DNA from: Anaerolineae bacterium
Lineage (GTDB): Bacteria > Chloroflexota > Anaerolineae > Aggregatilineales > Phototrophicaceae
NCBI GenBank assembly: GCA_025055175.1
Contig: JANWYT010000020.1
Coordinates: forward strand, 62,001 to 126,000
DNA length: 64,000 bases
Direction: 5' to 3'
Shown here: piece by piece, positions 50,201 to 58,370 of the stretch
Layout of the letters: the number at the start of each line of letters is the position of its first letter
Position numbering within the stretch: position 1 is the stretch's first letter
Program-made: the position numbers and the translations under genes
The notes under the pieces: model-generated
Told to the model about the DNA's origin: nothing
What the model saw: the letters and a program-made list of their open reading frames with translations, nothing else
Databases searched by the model: none

Positions 50201-50865
50201 CCGCGCGCGTTCTCCGCGTTAGCTTTGATTTGAGGGCGCAGCAAGACGATCTGCGTGCCTTCTTCGGGGGCGCTGCTGACGCGCAGGGTGTCTTCTTCTT
50301 GGACTTTGCTCACGCCCATCGCCTTCAAGAAGCGCTCTACTGGCTCCAAGTCCAGCGTCAGGCCGTCCAGAGCGTAATGCATGGGGATGATGTAGCTGGG
50401 TTCAATGAGAGCGATGACCTCGGCAGCCATCGCGGCGCGCAGGCCGTTGCCGCCACCTACTGGCACTAGCAGCACCGTCACCTCGCCTAATTCCTGGATT
50501 TGGCGCTGATCAGGGACGTGAGCCAGATCGCCCAAGTGCAGCACATTCACCTCGCCACCGAAGTCGAAGCTATAGGCCACGTTGTAGCGAGCTAGGCCTC
50601 GGCTTTCATCGATGGTGTGCATGGCAATGCCTGTCACGAACACGCCGCCGATCTCATACTCGCCAGGGCTTTGCAGCACCATCTGCGCGCCCTTGACGAT
50701 CTCAACAGCGCTGTGGCCCAGCCCCTGATGGCTAATAGTGACGATATCGCCCTTGAGCTTGGGGACGGGCAGGCCGATCCCTTCGCCGTACGGGTCGGTG
50801 ATGACAGTAGCAGCCCCGCGTTCGCTCAGGCGAAAACAACTGTGTCCGTACCAGGTGATATCCAA
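50197..50865 (-). CDS. metallo-beta-lactamase-fold hydrolase (UlaG/YtkL-like)
   Basis: 222 residues from the TTG at 50865, set by GAGG five bases upstream; the longer frame runs through the promoter. It begins ITWYGHSCFRLS, as in UPF0173/UlaG-type MBL proteins. TISHQGLGHSAVE stands where the H-x-H-x-D-H metal motif is expected (SHxHxDH), so here the ligands are altered to S-H-Q-G-L-G-H. Further blocks are LHLGDLAHVP (Asp ligand) and IPMHYAL (His ligand). The altered first motif suggests changed metal binding. It leads the operon to the 103-residue protein and pepF. A TATAAT lies at 50917-50912. Confidence 0.78.
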   Translation of the reverse strand: MDITWYGHSCFRLSERGAATVITDPYGEGIGLPVPKLKGDIVTISHQGLGHSAVEIVKGAQMVLQSPGEYEIGGVFVTGIAMHTIDESRGLARYNVAYSFDFGGEVNVLHLGDLAHVPDQRQIQELGEVTVLLVPVGGGNGLRAAMAAEVIALIEPSYIIPMHYALDGLTLDLEPVERFLKAMGVSKVQEEDTLRVSSAPEEGTQIVLLRPQIKANAENARG

Positions 50866-50911
50866 GTTTGCCTCGCAGTACCTAAAAAGTGGGGGTTTCG
50901 CTCGTGTGCAA

Positions 50912-50917
50912 ATTATA
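50912..50917 (-). promoter_or_regulatory. -10 element of the MBL-pepF operon
   Basis: The minus strand reads GGGGTATAATTTG with TATAAT at 50917-50912, 46 bases before the TTG start at 50865. A consensus -35 is not visible. Confidence 0.45.
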
Positions 50918-50996
50918 CCCCATACGCCTAAAAGGATACCATAGAGTACAATGACGTGTTGGTTCTGCACTCCCCATCACAAAAGGCTCTCTCACT

Positions 50997-51968
50997 ATGA
51001 TTCTCATCAACCTCCTGTCGGTTGCGGCGGGCTTGCTCGGCTTGTTTTTGGGCGGCGAGTGGTTGGTGCGCAGCGCCTCGCGCCTGGCCACCAGCTTCAG
51101 CATTCCATCGGTCGTCATCGGCCTGACCGTGGTCTCGGTCGGCACATCTTTACCCGAACTGGTGGTCAGCGTCAGCGCGGCACTGCGCGGCAGCAGCGAC
51201 ATTGCGATGGGCAACGTAGTCGGCTCAAACATCGCCAACATCGGCCTCATCTTGGGCATATCGGGCCTAATCTCGCCGCTGCTGGTGCATATCAGCCTAG
51301 TGCGCCGCGAAATTCCGATCATGATCGGCGTGACGATCGTGTTGTGGCTGTTCATCAGCGATGGTCAACTGGCCCAGCTGGAGGGCTTGCTGTTCCTGGC
51401 GACCTTCGTCGTCTTCACCTTCTTCCTGTACCGCTTCAACGGCATCGACGTCGAGGGCGAAGCCGAAGTAGAAGCCGAGGTCTCGTCCATCGAAGGCCCG
51501 CCCCCTATCAACCGTGCGCGCGAGGTGTTGGTGCTGGTCGTTGGACTCGTGTTGCTGGTGGCAGGCGCACAGCTCACCGTGGATGGCGCCGTCAACATCG
51601 CTCGCAGCCTGGGCGTGAGCGAACTGGTCATTGGCTTGACGCTAGTAGCCGTCGGAACGTCGCTGCCAGAGCTGGCCACGTCGGCGGTGGCGGCCTATCG
51701 CGGTCACGTAGACATTGCCGTCGGCAACGTGGTTGGCTCGAACATCGCCAACATCCTGCTCATCTTGGGCGCGACCAGCGTCATCAATCCCATCAACGTC
51801 AACAATCTCATCATCCAGCGCGACATGCTGATCGCCCTCATCTTCGCGGTGGGCTTGCTCGTCTTCGTGCTGGATCGCACCCTCCAGCGCTGGCAAGCCG
51901 GCCTGGCCCTGCTCATCTACTTCGCCATAACAGCCATCTTCTTCATCCAAGAGGCTGCTGCGCGTTGA
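50997..51968 (+). CDS. CaCA-family sodium/calcium (cation/Ca) exchanger, YrbG-like
   Basis: 323 residues, about ten transmembrane segments in two inverted halves. Each half has an alpha repeat: VVSVGTSLPELVVS with GNVVGSNIANIGLILG in the first, and VAVGTSLPELATS with GNVVGSNIANILLILG in the second; the Glu and Asn/Ser of these motifs bind the cation. The loop between halves is short and acidic (VEGEAEVEAEVSS). The protein should extrude Ca2+ in exchange for Na+ or H+ through the cytoplasmic membrane. It is divergent from the MBL gene. TACAAT at 50947-50952 may be its -10, and the Shine-Dalgarno sequence is weak. Confidence 0.93.
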   Translation: MILINLLSVAAGLLGLFLGGEWLVRSASRLATSFSIPSVVIGLTVVSVGTSLPELVVSVSAALRGSSDIAMGNVVGSNIANIGLILGISGLISPLLVHISLVRREIPIMIGVTIVLWLFISDGQLAQLEGLLFLATFVVFTFFLYRFNGIDVEGEAEVEAEVSSIEGPPPINRAREVLVLVVGLVLLVAGAQLTVDGAVNIARSLGVSELVIGLTLVAVGTSLPELATSAVAAYRGHVDIAVGNVVGSNIANILLILGATSVINPINVNNLIIQRDMLIALIFAVGLLVFVLDRTLQRWQAGLALLIYFAITAIFFIQEAAAR

Positions 51969-52079
51969 TCCTGCGTTCAGCGAGCATTCAGCATATCGAC
52001 ACAGCATAGGGTGACTGATCGGCGCGACGCGCGTCGGTTGATTCACTCGCTCAGCATGCCAACCCACTCGGAGTTTCTC

Positions 52080-52841
52080 ATGCCTTTACGTCTGCCCAGG
52101 CCCACTTGGGGACGCTCGTTCGCCATAATCGGCGTCTCGTCGCTCATCGTCGCCATCAGCTTTGTGCTGTGGGCCAACACGCCGCAGGGCGCGCTCATGC
52201 CCGAAGTCGCCGCTGCCCTGCAAGACGATCCGCTAGTCGATGTATCTGCCGCAGATTACCTGTTGTTCATGCCCCAGGGTCAGACACCCACAGTGGGCTA
52301 CGTGCTGTACCCAGGTGGTCGCGTGCAGGCAGAAGCTTACGCGCCGCTGGCGCGGGCCATCGCCGAGCGGGGTTATCTGGTGGCCATCGTCTATGTGCCT
52401 CTCAACCTGGCTTTCTTCAACGTGGGGGCGGCTCAGGCCGTCATCGACGATCACCCAGAGATTGTTGCCTGGGCCGTCGGCGGCCATTCTTTGGGCGGCG
52501 TAGCCAGCAGCCTGTTCGCGGCAGGCCAGCCTGACAAAGTGCGCGGCCTGGTCATTATGGCCTCCTACCCCGCCAACAATGCCCTGGCCAATCGCGATGA
52601 TCTGCGCGTCGTCTCCATCTATGGCACAGAAGATGGCTTGGCCAAGCCCGAAGATATCCTGGCCTCGGCCAAAGACCTGCCGCCAGGGGCGCAGTTCGTG
52701 GCCCTCGAAGGGGGCAATCACAGCCAATTCGGCTGGTACGGCGATCAGCCTGGCGACAAACCCGCCGCGCTGAGTCGCCAGGAACAGCAGGCACGCATCG
52801 TCGAAGCGACGGTAGACCTGCTGACCCAACTGGAGAGCTGA
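52080..52841 (+). CDS. membrane-anchored alpha/beta hydrolase
   Basis: 253 residues from the ATG at 52080 with GGAG six bases before it. One N-terminal transmembrane segment (SFAIIGVSSLIVAISFVLW) anchors the protein outside. The hydrolase core has GYVLYPGGRVQAEAY (oxyanion region), the nucleophile Ser in GGHSLGGVASSLFA, an Asp region in VSIYGTEDGL and His in EGGNHSQFGWYG. This resembles the alpha/beta hydrolase family of PF12695 type, often esterases or dienelactone-hydrolase-like. The substrate is unknown. The gene lies 111 bases after the exchanger and 87 bases before the exonuclease on the same strand. Confidence 0.83.
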   Translation: MPLRLPRPTWGRSFAIIGVSSLIVAISFVLWANTPQGALMPEVAAALQDDPLVDVSAADYLLFMPQGQTPTVGYVLYPGGRVQAEAYAPLARAIAERGYLVAIVYVPLNLAFFNVGAAQAVIDDHPEIVAWAVGGHSLGGVASSLFAAGQPDKVRGLVIMASYPANNALANRDDLRVVSIYGTEDGLAKPEDILASAKDLPPGAQFVALEGGNHSQFGWYGDQPGDKPAALSRQEQQARIVEATVDLLTQLES

Positions 52842-52928
52842 ACGCCTTTGCGCGCTGGGCTGCTTGCGCTATCCTTGAGGATGAGCAGTCGGCTCAGTGA
52901 TCTGCGGCTGCTTATGGAGTTCGGCCTC

Positions 52929-53513
52929 ATGGTACTCAATCCGCACCACCCCAACCCTGCCGACCGCGACAACGCCCGCCGTTGGGCGCGCGAGCTGCTG
53001 GCCCTGCCCAATTTCTACGTGCTAGACACAGAGACGACGGGCGTCGATCTGCAAGCTGAAGTCGTCCAGATCGGCGTCGTTGACAAGGATGGTCGAACCG
53101 TCCTAGAGACGTTGGTCAGGCCCACGCGACCCATCCCACCCGATGTTCAGGCTGTGCATGGGATCAGCGACGCGATGGTGCAGGACAAGCCCACCTTCGC
53201 CGACCTGTACGCTCAACTGGCGAGTCTGCTGGCTGGCATGGTGCTTGTGGCCTACAACATGGACTTCGATTGGCGCATCCTCCAGCAGAGCGGCACGCCC
53301 TACGGCTTGCCCGCCCTGCGCCCCAAAGCGCTCCACTGCGCCATGAAGCAGTACGCTGCTTTCTGGGGTCACAAGAAGCTAGGCTATGCCGATTACCGCT
53401 GGCACAAACTGGGCGAAGCGGCGGCTCAGCAAGGGATCGTCGTGCGAGACGCCCACAGCGCCTTGGGCGACGTGCGCATGACGCTGGCCCTCATCCGCAA
53501 AATGGCCGAATGA
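52929..53513 (+). CDS. DnaQ-like 3'-5' exonuclease (DEDDh)
   Basis: 194 residues from the ATG at 52929, with GGAG nine bases upstream; other in-frame ATGs at 52881 and 52914 have poorer signals. The DEDDh motifs are complete: Exo I FYVLDTETTGVD, Exo II VAYNMDFDWRIL and Exo III RDAHSALGDVRMT, with HGISDAMV between. The enzyme degrades DNA or RNA from the 3' end, and could proofread or trim. It is not part of a polymerase gene. Its stop overlaps the ATG of the PPC-repeat gene. Confidence 0.92.
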   Translation: MVLNPHHPNPADRDNARRWARELLALPNFYVLDTETTGVDLQAEVVQIGVVDKDGRTVLETLVRPTRPIPPDVQAVHGISDAMVQDKPTFADLYAQLASLLAGMVLVAYNMDFDWRILQQSGTPYGLPALRPKALHCAMKQYAAFWGHKKLGYADYRWHKLGEAAAQQGIVVRDAHSALGDVRMTLALIRKMAE

Positions 53514-55009
53514 CGACCATGAAGACGGCACGCCGCGTCTTGAGCCTGCTTTTGGCCTGGATCGTCGTCGGCCTGAGCCTGGCCCAGACCCCTACCCCCA
53601 CCCCCGCTGCGCTCGGCGCGGCAGAGGAAGCGGCCCGTCTAACAGGACGGCTGGACGCGCGCACCCCGCGCCAGACCTATACCTTTGATGGCTCGCGTGG
53701 CGAAGTCGTGCGCCTGAGCCTGCGCGCCACCAGCGGCGACCTTGACCCCGTACTGAGCCTCTACGATCCGTTGGGGCAGCTGGTGCTGACCCGCGATGAC
53801 TCAGCAGAGGGGCTAGACGTGCGCGCCAACGCCACTCTGCCTAGTGACGGCCCGTATCTGCTGGTGATAGGACGCTGGGGCTATGGCCTGGGCAGCAGCG
53901 AGGGCGATTACGAGCTGAGCGTGGAACGCTTGGGCGTGCTGGCGGCCCAGGGCAGCACCCTGCGCTACGGCGTCCCCGTCACCAACCTCATCACCGATAG
54001 CCAATTTGAGTGGTACTACACCTTCCGCGCGCGCCAGGGTGACATCCTCAACATCGAGCTAGTGCGCAGCAGCGGCACGCTCGATCCCTTGCTCAAGGTG
54101 CTGGACAGCGACCGCTTTTTGCTAGATAGCAACGACGACGAAGCGCCTGACACGCGCAACGCCGCCCTGCGCAATTTCTTCGTGGAGCGGGACGGCGTCT
54201 ACGTCGTCGTGGCCACGCGCTACGGCGAGGCCGCTGGCGACAGCGTCGGCTCGTTCGTCCTCACCATCAGCGAAGCGGCTTCCAGCGGCGTCGGCAATTC
54301 CCCGCGCGCCCCAGCGCCTATCGGCTACAACCAAACCCTAGAAGCGTCGCTGGACAACCGCCAATCCGTCCGCTACTACCGCTTCATCGGCCAAGAAGAC
54401 GACCTCATCACGGCCAGCGCCGAGCAGCGCAGCGGTCGGCTTGACCCCGTGCTGACGCTGGCCGACGCCGATATGCAGCCCCTGCGCAGCGACGACGACG
54501 GCGGCGGCGGCAAGAATGCCCGCATTGAGCGCTTCCGCTTGCCATACAGCGGCGTCTTCCACCTGATCGTCAGCCGCTTCGACGACAACCAGGGTGCATT
54601 CCGACTGGGCCTGCGGCGCGTCGGCACGGCTTTTGAAGGCTTTGACCCTGCTATGCCGCGCTTGCTCTACGGCACGACCGTCCAAGACGCCATCAGCGAG
54701 TCTGATCCTAGTTCGCAGTACGCTTTCTGGGGCGAGGTCGGCGACGTGGTGACGATCCGCATGGCTCGCACCAGCGGCACGCTAGAGCCGGTGTTGGAGC
54801 TGCTGGACGACCGAGGGCGGCGGATGTTCCGCGCCGATGGCACGGGGGAGGTGGTGGGCTTTGAGCGGCTCGTCCTGCCCGCGACAGGCGCGTATATCAT
54901 CTACGCGCGGCGTTACGAAGGCAACATGCGGCCCGCCAACACGACGGGCGACTTCAGGGTGACGCTGGCCCTCATCGAACGCCAGCCCCCGCCCACTCCC
55001 ACGCGCTGA
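53510..55009 (+). CDS. secreted protein with four PPC-like beta domains
   Basis: 499 residues from the ATG that overlaps the exonuclease stop. A signal peptide (VLSLLLAWIVVGLSLAQ) is followed by a short TPTPTP linker. Four tandem units of about 95-110 residues follow, each with a GD/GE-V-V-x-x-x-x-x-x-S-G-x-L-D-P-V-L-x-L core: VRLSLRATSGDLDPVLSL, IELVRSSGTLDPLLKVL, TASAEQRSGRLDPVLTL, IRMARTSGTLEPVLEL. This is the pre-peptidase C-terminal (PPC) type beta-sandwich, normally found next to proteases. Here no protease is fused, but a trypsin-like protease gene lies three bases past the stop on the opposite strand. Its role should be surface binding. The end is Pro-Thr rich. Confidence 0.8.
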   Translation: MTTMKTARRVLSLLLAWIVVGLSLAQTPTPTPAALGAAEEAARLTGRLDARTPRQTYTFDGSRGEVVRLSLRATSGDLDPVLSLYDPLGQLVLTRDDSAEGLDVRANATLPSDGPYLLVIGRWGYGLGSSEGDYELSVERLGVLAAQGSTLRYGVPVTNLITDSQFEWYYTFRARQGDILNIELVRSSGTLDPLLKVLDSDRFLLDSNDDEAPDTRNAALRNFFVERDGVYVVVATRYGEAAGDSVGSFVLTISEAASSGVGNSPRAPAPIGYNQTLEASLDNRQSVRYYRFIGQEDDLITASAEQRSGRLDPVLTLADADMQPLRSDDDGGGGKNARIERFRLPYSGVFHLIVSRFDDNQGAFRLGLRRVGTAFEGFDPAMPRLLYGTTVQDAISESDPSSQYAFWGEVGDVVTIRMARTSGTLEPVLELLDDRGRRMFRADGTGEVVGFERLVLPATGAYIIYARRYEGNMRPANTTGDFRVTLALIERQPPPTPTR

Positions 55010-55012
55010 GCG

Positions 55013-56146
55013 CTAGAAGCGCACCCCTAGCGCTTCCAGGACGCGGTCAATCGGCGTGAAGATACTGGCCAAGCCAGAGCCACCGAAGAGCAGGCCGACG
55101 ACTTGGCCGCTGGTCGCGTCGAAGACCAGCGCGCCGCTGTCCCCGCCCTGACTGAGTCCGCTAGTGATGACCTGGCCGACGAAGCGGGCAGTGCGCGGGC
55201 CTGCCAGAGTGTTGTAGGCCACGTCCACCGTCGCGTTCAGCAAGTTGACCGTGCCTTCCGTAAGGTTGGTGGTGCGGCCCATCTTGCGCACGCGCATGCC
55301 CAAGATCGGCTGGCGAATCCCTGCGATGCGGCCAATGCCCAGGACTTCGGGGCTGAACTGCACGCTAGGGGCGGGCCTAGCGACGGCGGCGTCCAGCCCA
55401 TTGGTCGGCACGCTGTGCTGGAAAGCCACGCTGGTCGGGGCAGAGGGGACGAAAGGGGTAGCGCTCTGGGCAACGCTCAGAGCCTGGGGACGATTGGCCC
55501 TGCTGAGCGTCTCGCCCAGCGTCATCACCAGCGAGAAGCAGCCCTGCGGCTCTGAGCCTGTGCCGCTCCCGTCTGTGGATGTTGGCGGTGGGCTAGGTTG
55601 AGGATTGGGCGGGCTGGGCTGGATGGCCGTCTCTACGTAGAGCAGCGGCTGGAAGCGCAATAGGTGGGCCACCACGTCGGCGGGACTCAGCCCGCCGTCG
55701 GTGGCGCCAGGCTGGACAATCGGGTCGCCTGGACGAGCGTCGTTGCTGTTGGCCAGCACGTGGTTGTTGGAGAGCAGCAGCGGCTCGCCCGTCGCGCGGT
55801 CATAGACCAGCGCCCCCAGCGTGCCAGCCGTCACCATATGATGGCCTACGCTCACTCCGCCGGGGATGACAGGTCGCCAACGGCTGCGCGGCGTGCTGGC
55901 CTGTTGAGCGCGCATGACGCCAATCTCCAGCACGTCGGTTTGAGCGCCATCTAACTCGCGCGGCACGAGGTCTTCGGGCCGCAGGGCCTCTTTGGGCTTC
56001 TTCTGCTCTACCAGCGCCACCACCGCCAATTCATCGGTGAATTCGCCGCCTGTTTCGCGGTAGCCGACGGCCACGCCAACGACGTTGGAGCGCGCCAGCA
56101 GCTCGTCTTGAAAGCGCTCTTGCGCTTCAAGTAGTTGGTCGATCAT
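55013..56146 (-). CDS. trypsin-like serine protease without signal peptide
   Basis: 377 residues from the ATG at 56146, which has GAAGGA eight bases upstream. The chymotrypsin-fold triad is visible: His in LLLSNNHVLAN, Asp in GLDAAVARPA and Ser in LSQGGDSGALVF. Between His and Asp is a Pro/Ser/Gly-rich insertion (PSPPNPQPSPPP and a Ser/Gly stretch) absent from the usual family. The first 60 residues form a helical/beta module (LLARSNVVGVAVGY) common before this peptidase type, as in NAL1-like proteins. No signal peptide is seen, so it should be cytoplasmic or exported non-classically. It is convergent with the PPC-repeat gene. A perfect 16-base palindrome lies in its leader. Confidence 0.8.
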   Translation of the reverse strand: MIDQLLEAQERFQDELLARSNVVGVAVGYRETGGEFTDELAVVALVEQKKPKEALRPEDLVPRELDGAQTDVLEIGVMRAQQASTPRSRWRPVIPGGVSVGHHMVTAGTLGALVYDRATGEPLLLSNNHVLANSNDARPGDPIVQPGATDGGLSPADVVAHLLRFQPLLYVETAIQPSPPNPQPSPPPTSTDGSGTGSEPQGCFSLVMTLGETLSRANRPQALSVAQSATPFVPSAPTSVAFQHSVPTNGLDAAVARPAPSVQFSPEVLGIGRIAGIRQPILGMRVRKMGRTTNLTEGTVNLLNATVDVAYNTLAGPRTARFVGQVITSGLSQGGDSGALVFDATSGQVVGLLFGGSGLASIFTPIDRVLEALGVRF

Positions 56147-56166
56147 GAGCAAAGTCCTTCATCATG

Positions 56167-56199
56167 AGGCGGCGCGCCGCCTGAGCCTGCCTTATTATA
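56167..56199 (-). promoter_or_regulatory. -10 element and 16-base palindrome upstream of the protease gene
   Basis: A TATAAT on the minus strand (56199-56194) precedes the perfect palindrome AGGCGGCGCGCCGCCT at 56167-56182, which lies just after the predicted start of transcription. It may be an operator or a 5' hairpin. It could also serve the end of the upstream GNAT gene, but no T-run follows. Confidence 0.4.
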
Positions 56200-56217
56200 G
56201 CCTGAACGCCTTCGGCG

Positions 56218-57258
56218 CTAGGCGCTGTAGCTCAGGTCGCTGTCAGCGAATGTCCAATGAGGTCGGAGAGCTTCGATGGCCGCCATCCAAGCGGCGTCCT
56301 GGTGATACCAGCAGAATGCTAGTGGCGCGCCGCGCCGAAAGCCCAGGTCTTCATAGACGGTGCGAGCTGCGTCGTCGGTCGTCACCGCCAGGGCGTGTTC
56401 TGCCCTCTGGGCTAGGCCATCGCGCAGAGCCAGAGCTAACGCTTGGCGCAGCAGGTCGGGGCGCGCCGACCCAAAGGTGTCTTCGATGCGCAGAGTGCGC
56501 AGGCCTTTGATGGTCAGCAAGCGGCTGATGAGGGCCACCTGCTGGTCGCCGTCTTCTGCCAAGTACGCGCGGAACTGCTGCGGGTAGGGACATTGGCCAT
56601 AGCGCCAATCGAAGTAAGCTTCGTCGCGCAACGTCGTGAGCGACGACTGATCTTGAGCGAAGACGCTGGCCAGCAGCGCGCCATCCAGGGTGGGCAGGCG
56701 GCGCACCTGAGGCGCAGCGACGCTCTGGAGGCTGGCGAAGCGCTGACGACGCTGCCAGGGATCATCCAAGCGGGCCAGGCCACGCAGGAGCTTGCCTTGC
56801 CAACCGAGCCGGTAGCGCAGAGAGTCTTGGGCGCGGCGGCTAATCGGCCAGTGCATGTACCAGCCGTCGTCGCGCACCCCCCAGCCATGCTTGCGGTGGA
56901 TGGGCGCTGCGATGGCGTTGGGGAAGCCCACTTGGGCGCGTCCCAGGGCGCGTAGCCCTTCATCCAGCAAGTGCTGCAAGCCCTTGCCGCGCTGCTGCGG
57001 CAGCACATAAATATCGACCAGCCACAGCACCTCGTCCACAGCCTGCGGACGCCTGATTCGGCTGGCGATGAGGGCGTTGTAGGCGACGATCTGGCCCTGC
57101 TCATCCAGCACAGCGAAGCGCGCTCGGCTGCCGCCATGCCACCAGTGGCCGTGTTCCAACAGGAAGGCGGCTTTGTGCGGGCCAAAAGCTTGGGTGAAGA
57201 AGACTTCCTGGGCTGGCTTGGGGACTTCTGCCAGGGGGACGAGGCGATAGCCGTTCAT
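56218..57258 (-). CDS. GNAT-type N-acetyltransferase, two-domain
   Basis: 346 residues from the ATG at 57258, overlapping the stop of the deacetylase remnant. The first GNAT domain has WLVDIYVLPQQRGKGLQHLLDEG, the acetyl-CoA-binding motif A (R/Q-x-x-G-x-G/A with RGKG). The second half (about 190-340) is a further GNAT-like fold with LRIEDTFGSARPDLLRQAL and VTTDDAARTVYEDLGF. Such proteins acetylate amino sugars or small molecules; acceptor residues are not clear. Pairing with a polysaccharide-deacetylase gene suggests sugar amide turnover, though that neighbour is broken. Confidence 0.8.
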   Translation of the reverse strand: MNGYRLVPLAEVPKPAQEVFFTQAFGPHKAAFLLEHGHWWHGGSRARFAVLDEQGQIVAYNALIASRIRRPQAVDEVLWLVDIYVLPQQRGKGLQHLLDEGLRALGRAQVGFPNAIAAPIHRKHGWGVRDDGWYMHWPISRRAQDSLRYRLGWQGKLLRGLARLDDPWQRRQRFASLQSVAAPQVRRLPTLDGALLASVFAQDQSSLTTLRDEAYFDWRYGQCPYPQQFRAYLAEDGDQQVALISRLLTIKGLRTLRIEDTFGSARPDLLRQALALALRDGLAQRAEHALAVTTDDAARTVYEDLGFRRGAPLAFCWYHQDAAWMAAIEALRPHWTFADSDLSYSA

Positions 57259-57985
57259 ACGGCCCACTCCACCAATTCATGGTTGACGACAGGACGACCA
57301 CCGCTGGCCTGCAAGCGTCGCAGCAGTGCCTCCAAATCGGCCCATTGGCCGTATTGCTCGATCTCCCAACTGTGACCCCACAAGTGGAAGACGCCGCCGA
57401 CGACCTGGACGTGATCGACCCAAGCGCTGGCCCAGGGCAGCCAGGCGCGCAGCGCCGCCAGAGGCAGGCCGCGCTGGCGCTGGGCCTGATGGGCCTGACG
57501 CAGCGGCACAGTGCGGGTGCGCCAGCCGCGCCAGGGGGCGATGCTGGGCAGAGGGCGCAGCGGCAGCGGATAGACTTGCAAGCTGGTGTTCATAGCATAG
57601 CGCGGGCCGACCTGGATTTGGTGGACGCCAGCGCCGCGCGCCGCCTGATAGCCGGCGGCTTCGACCTCTGCTTGCAGCGCCGCATTGAGCGCGCCGCGCG
57701 GATAGCAAAAGCAGCGCACAGGCTGGCCCAAGACGTCCTCCAGCCAGGCTTTGCTGCCTTGTATCTCCTCGCGAGCCTGTTCCAGCGGAATCTCGGTCAA
57801 GGTAGGGTGGGTGAGGGTGTGTGCGCCAATCTCGTGGCGTTGAGCGATCTGGCGCAGCTGTGCCTCGCTCAGGTGGGGGTGCAGGTAGTTGAGCGCGACG
57901 CAGAATGTGCCGCGTCCAGCAGTTCCACCAGGCGCGTGTCCAGCGCGTGGCCATCGTCCCAACTGGTGCTGATGAGGAAGCTCAT
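57255..57985 (-). pseudogene. frameshifted polysaccharide deacetylase (NodB fold)
   Basis: The gene starts at the ATG at 57985 with AGGA seven bases before it and reads SFLISTSWDDGHALDTRLVELLDA, with the NodB catalytic D-D motif. After about 57915 the homologous reading moves to another frame: RGTFCVALNYLHPHL, HEIGAHTLTHPTLTEIP (the H-x-x-x-H metal motif) and CFCYPRGALN. Relatives have four to six residues (a helix end) between these parts, so the shift probably reflects a small deletion of non-multiple-of-three length. The rest of the gene is intact to 57255. If real, the protein is lost; if a sequencing error, the gene is functional. Confidence 0.72.
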
Positions 57986-58141
57986 AGGCGAATCCTGGAT
58001 AGCGTAGGTCGCAAGCATAATCGAAGGCCGAAGGAGTGGAAAAGGGCCAACTGGCCGAGCTGCTGCAAACAGGCGATAATAGGCCCGATCGAGCCGCAGC
58101 GATGGCCCATCAACTCCAACCAGATCCACGCGAGGAAGACC

Positions 58142-58363
58142 ATGAGCGACAAGAAGCGCAAGCAGCAGAACGAACAGAACGCTCCCGACGACGCCCTGCC
58201 TACTAAGACTATCGCCGAATCAGAGAACTACGTCGTCTGGCTCTCGCAAGAGCCAGATGGCGAGATCGTCTACCACGTGGAGCTAGGCGCGGTGACGCTA
58301 CACTTCTTCCAAGAAGAGTGGGAGGAGTTGGTGGCCCTCATCCGCGTGGCCGAACAGGGCTGA
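58142..58363 (+). CDS. small acidic protein of unknown function
   Basis: 73 residues from the ATG at 58142, with GAGGAAG just before it. The N-terminal third is basic then polar (SDKKRKQQNEQNAPDDALP). The rest is compact (NYVVWLSQEPDGEIVYHVELGAVTLHFF with an EEWEELVALI helix), as in a small beta-beta-alpha domain. It is not recognised by me. It is seven bases upstream of the methyltransferase-like gene and likely in one operon with it and the THUMP-like methyltransferase. Confidence 0.6.
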   Translation: MSDKKRKQQNEQNAPDDALPTKTIAESENYVVWLSQEPDGEIVYHVELGAVTLHFFQEEWEELVALIRVAEQG

Positions 58364-58370
58364 AGCGCGC

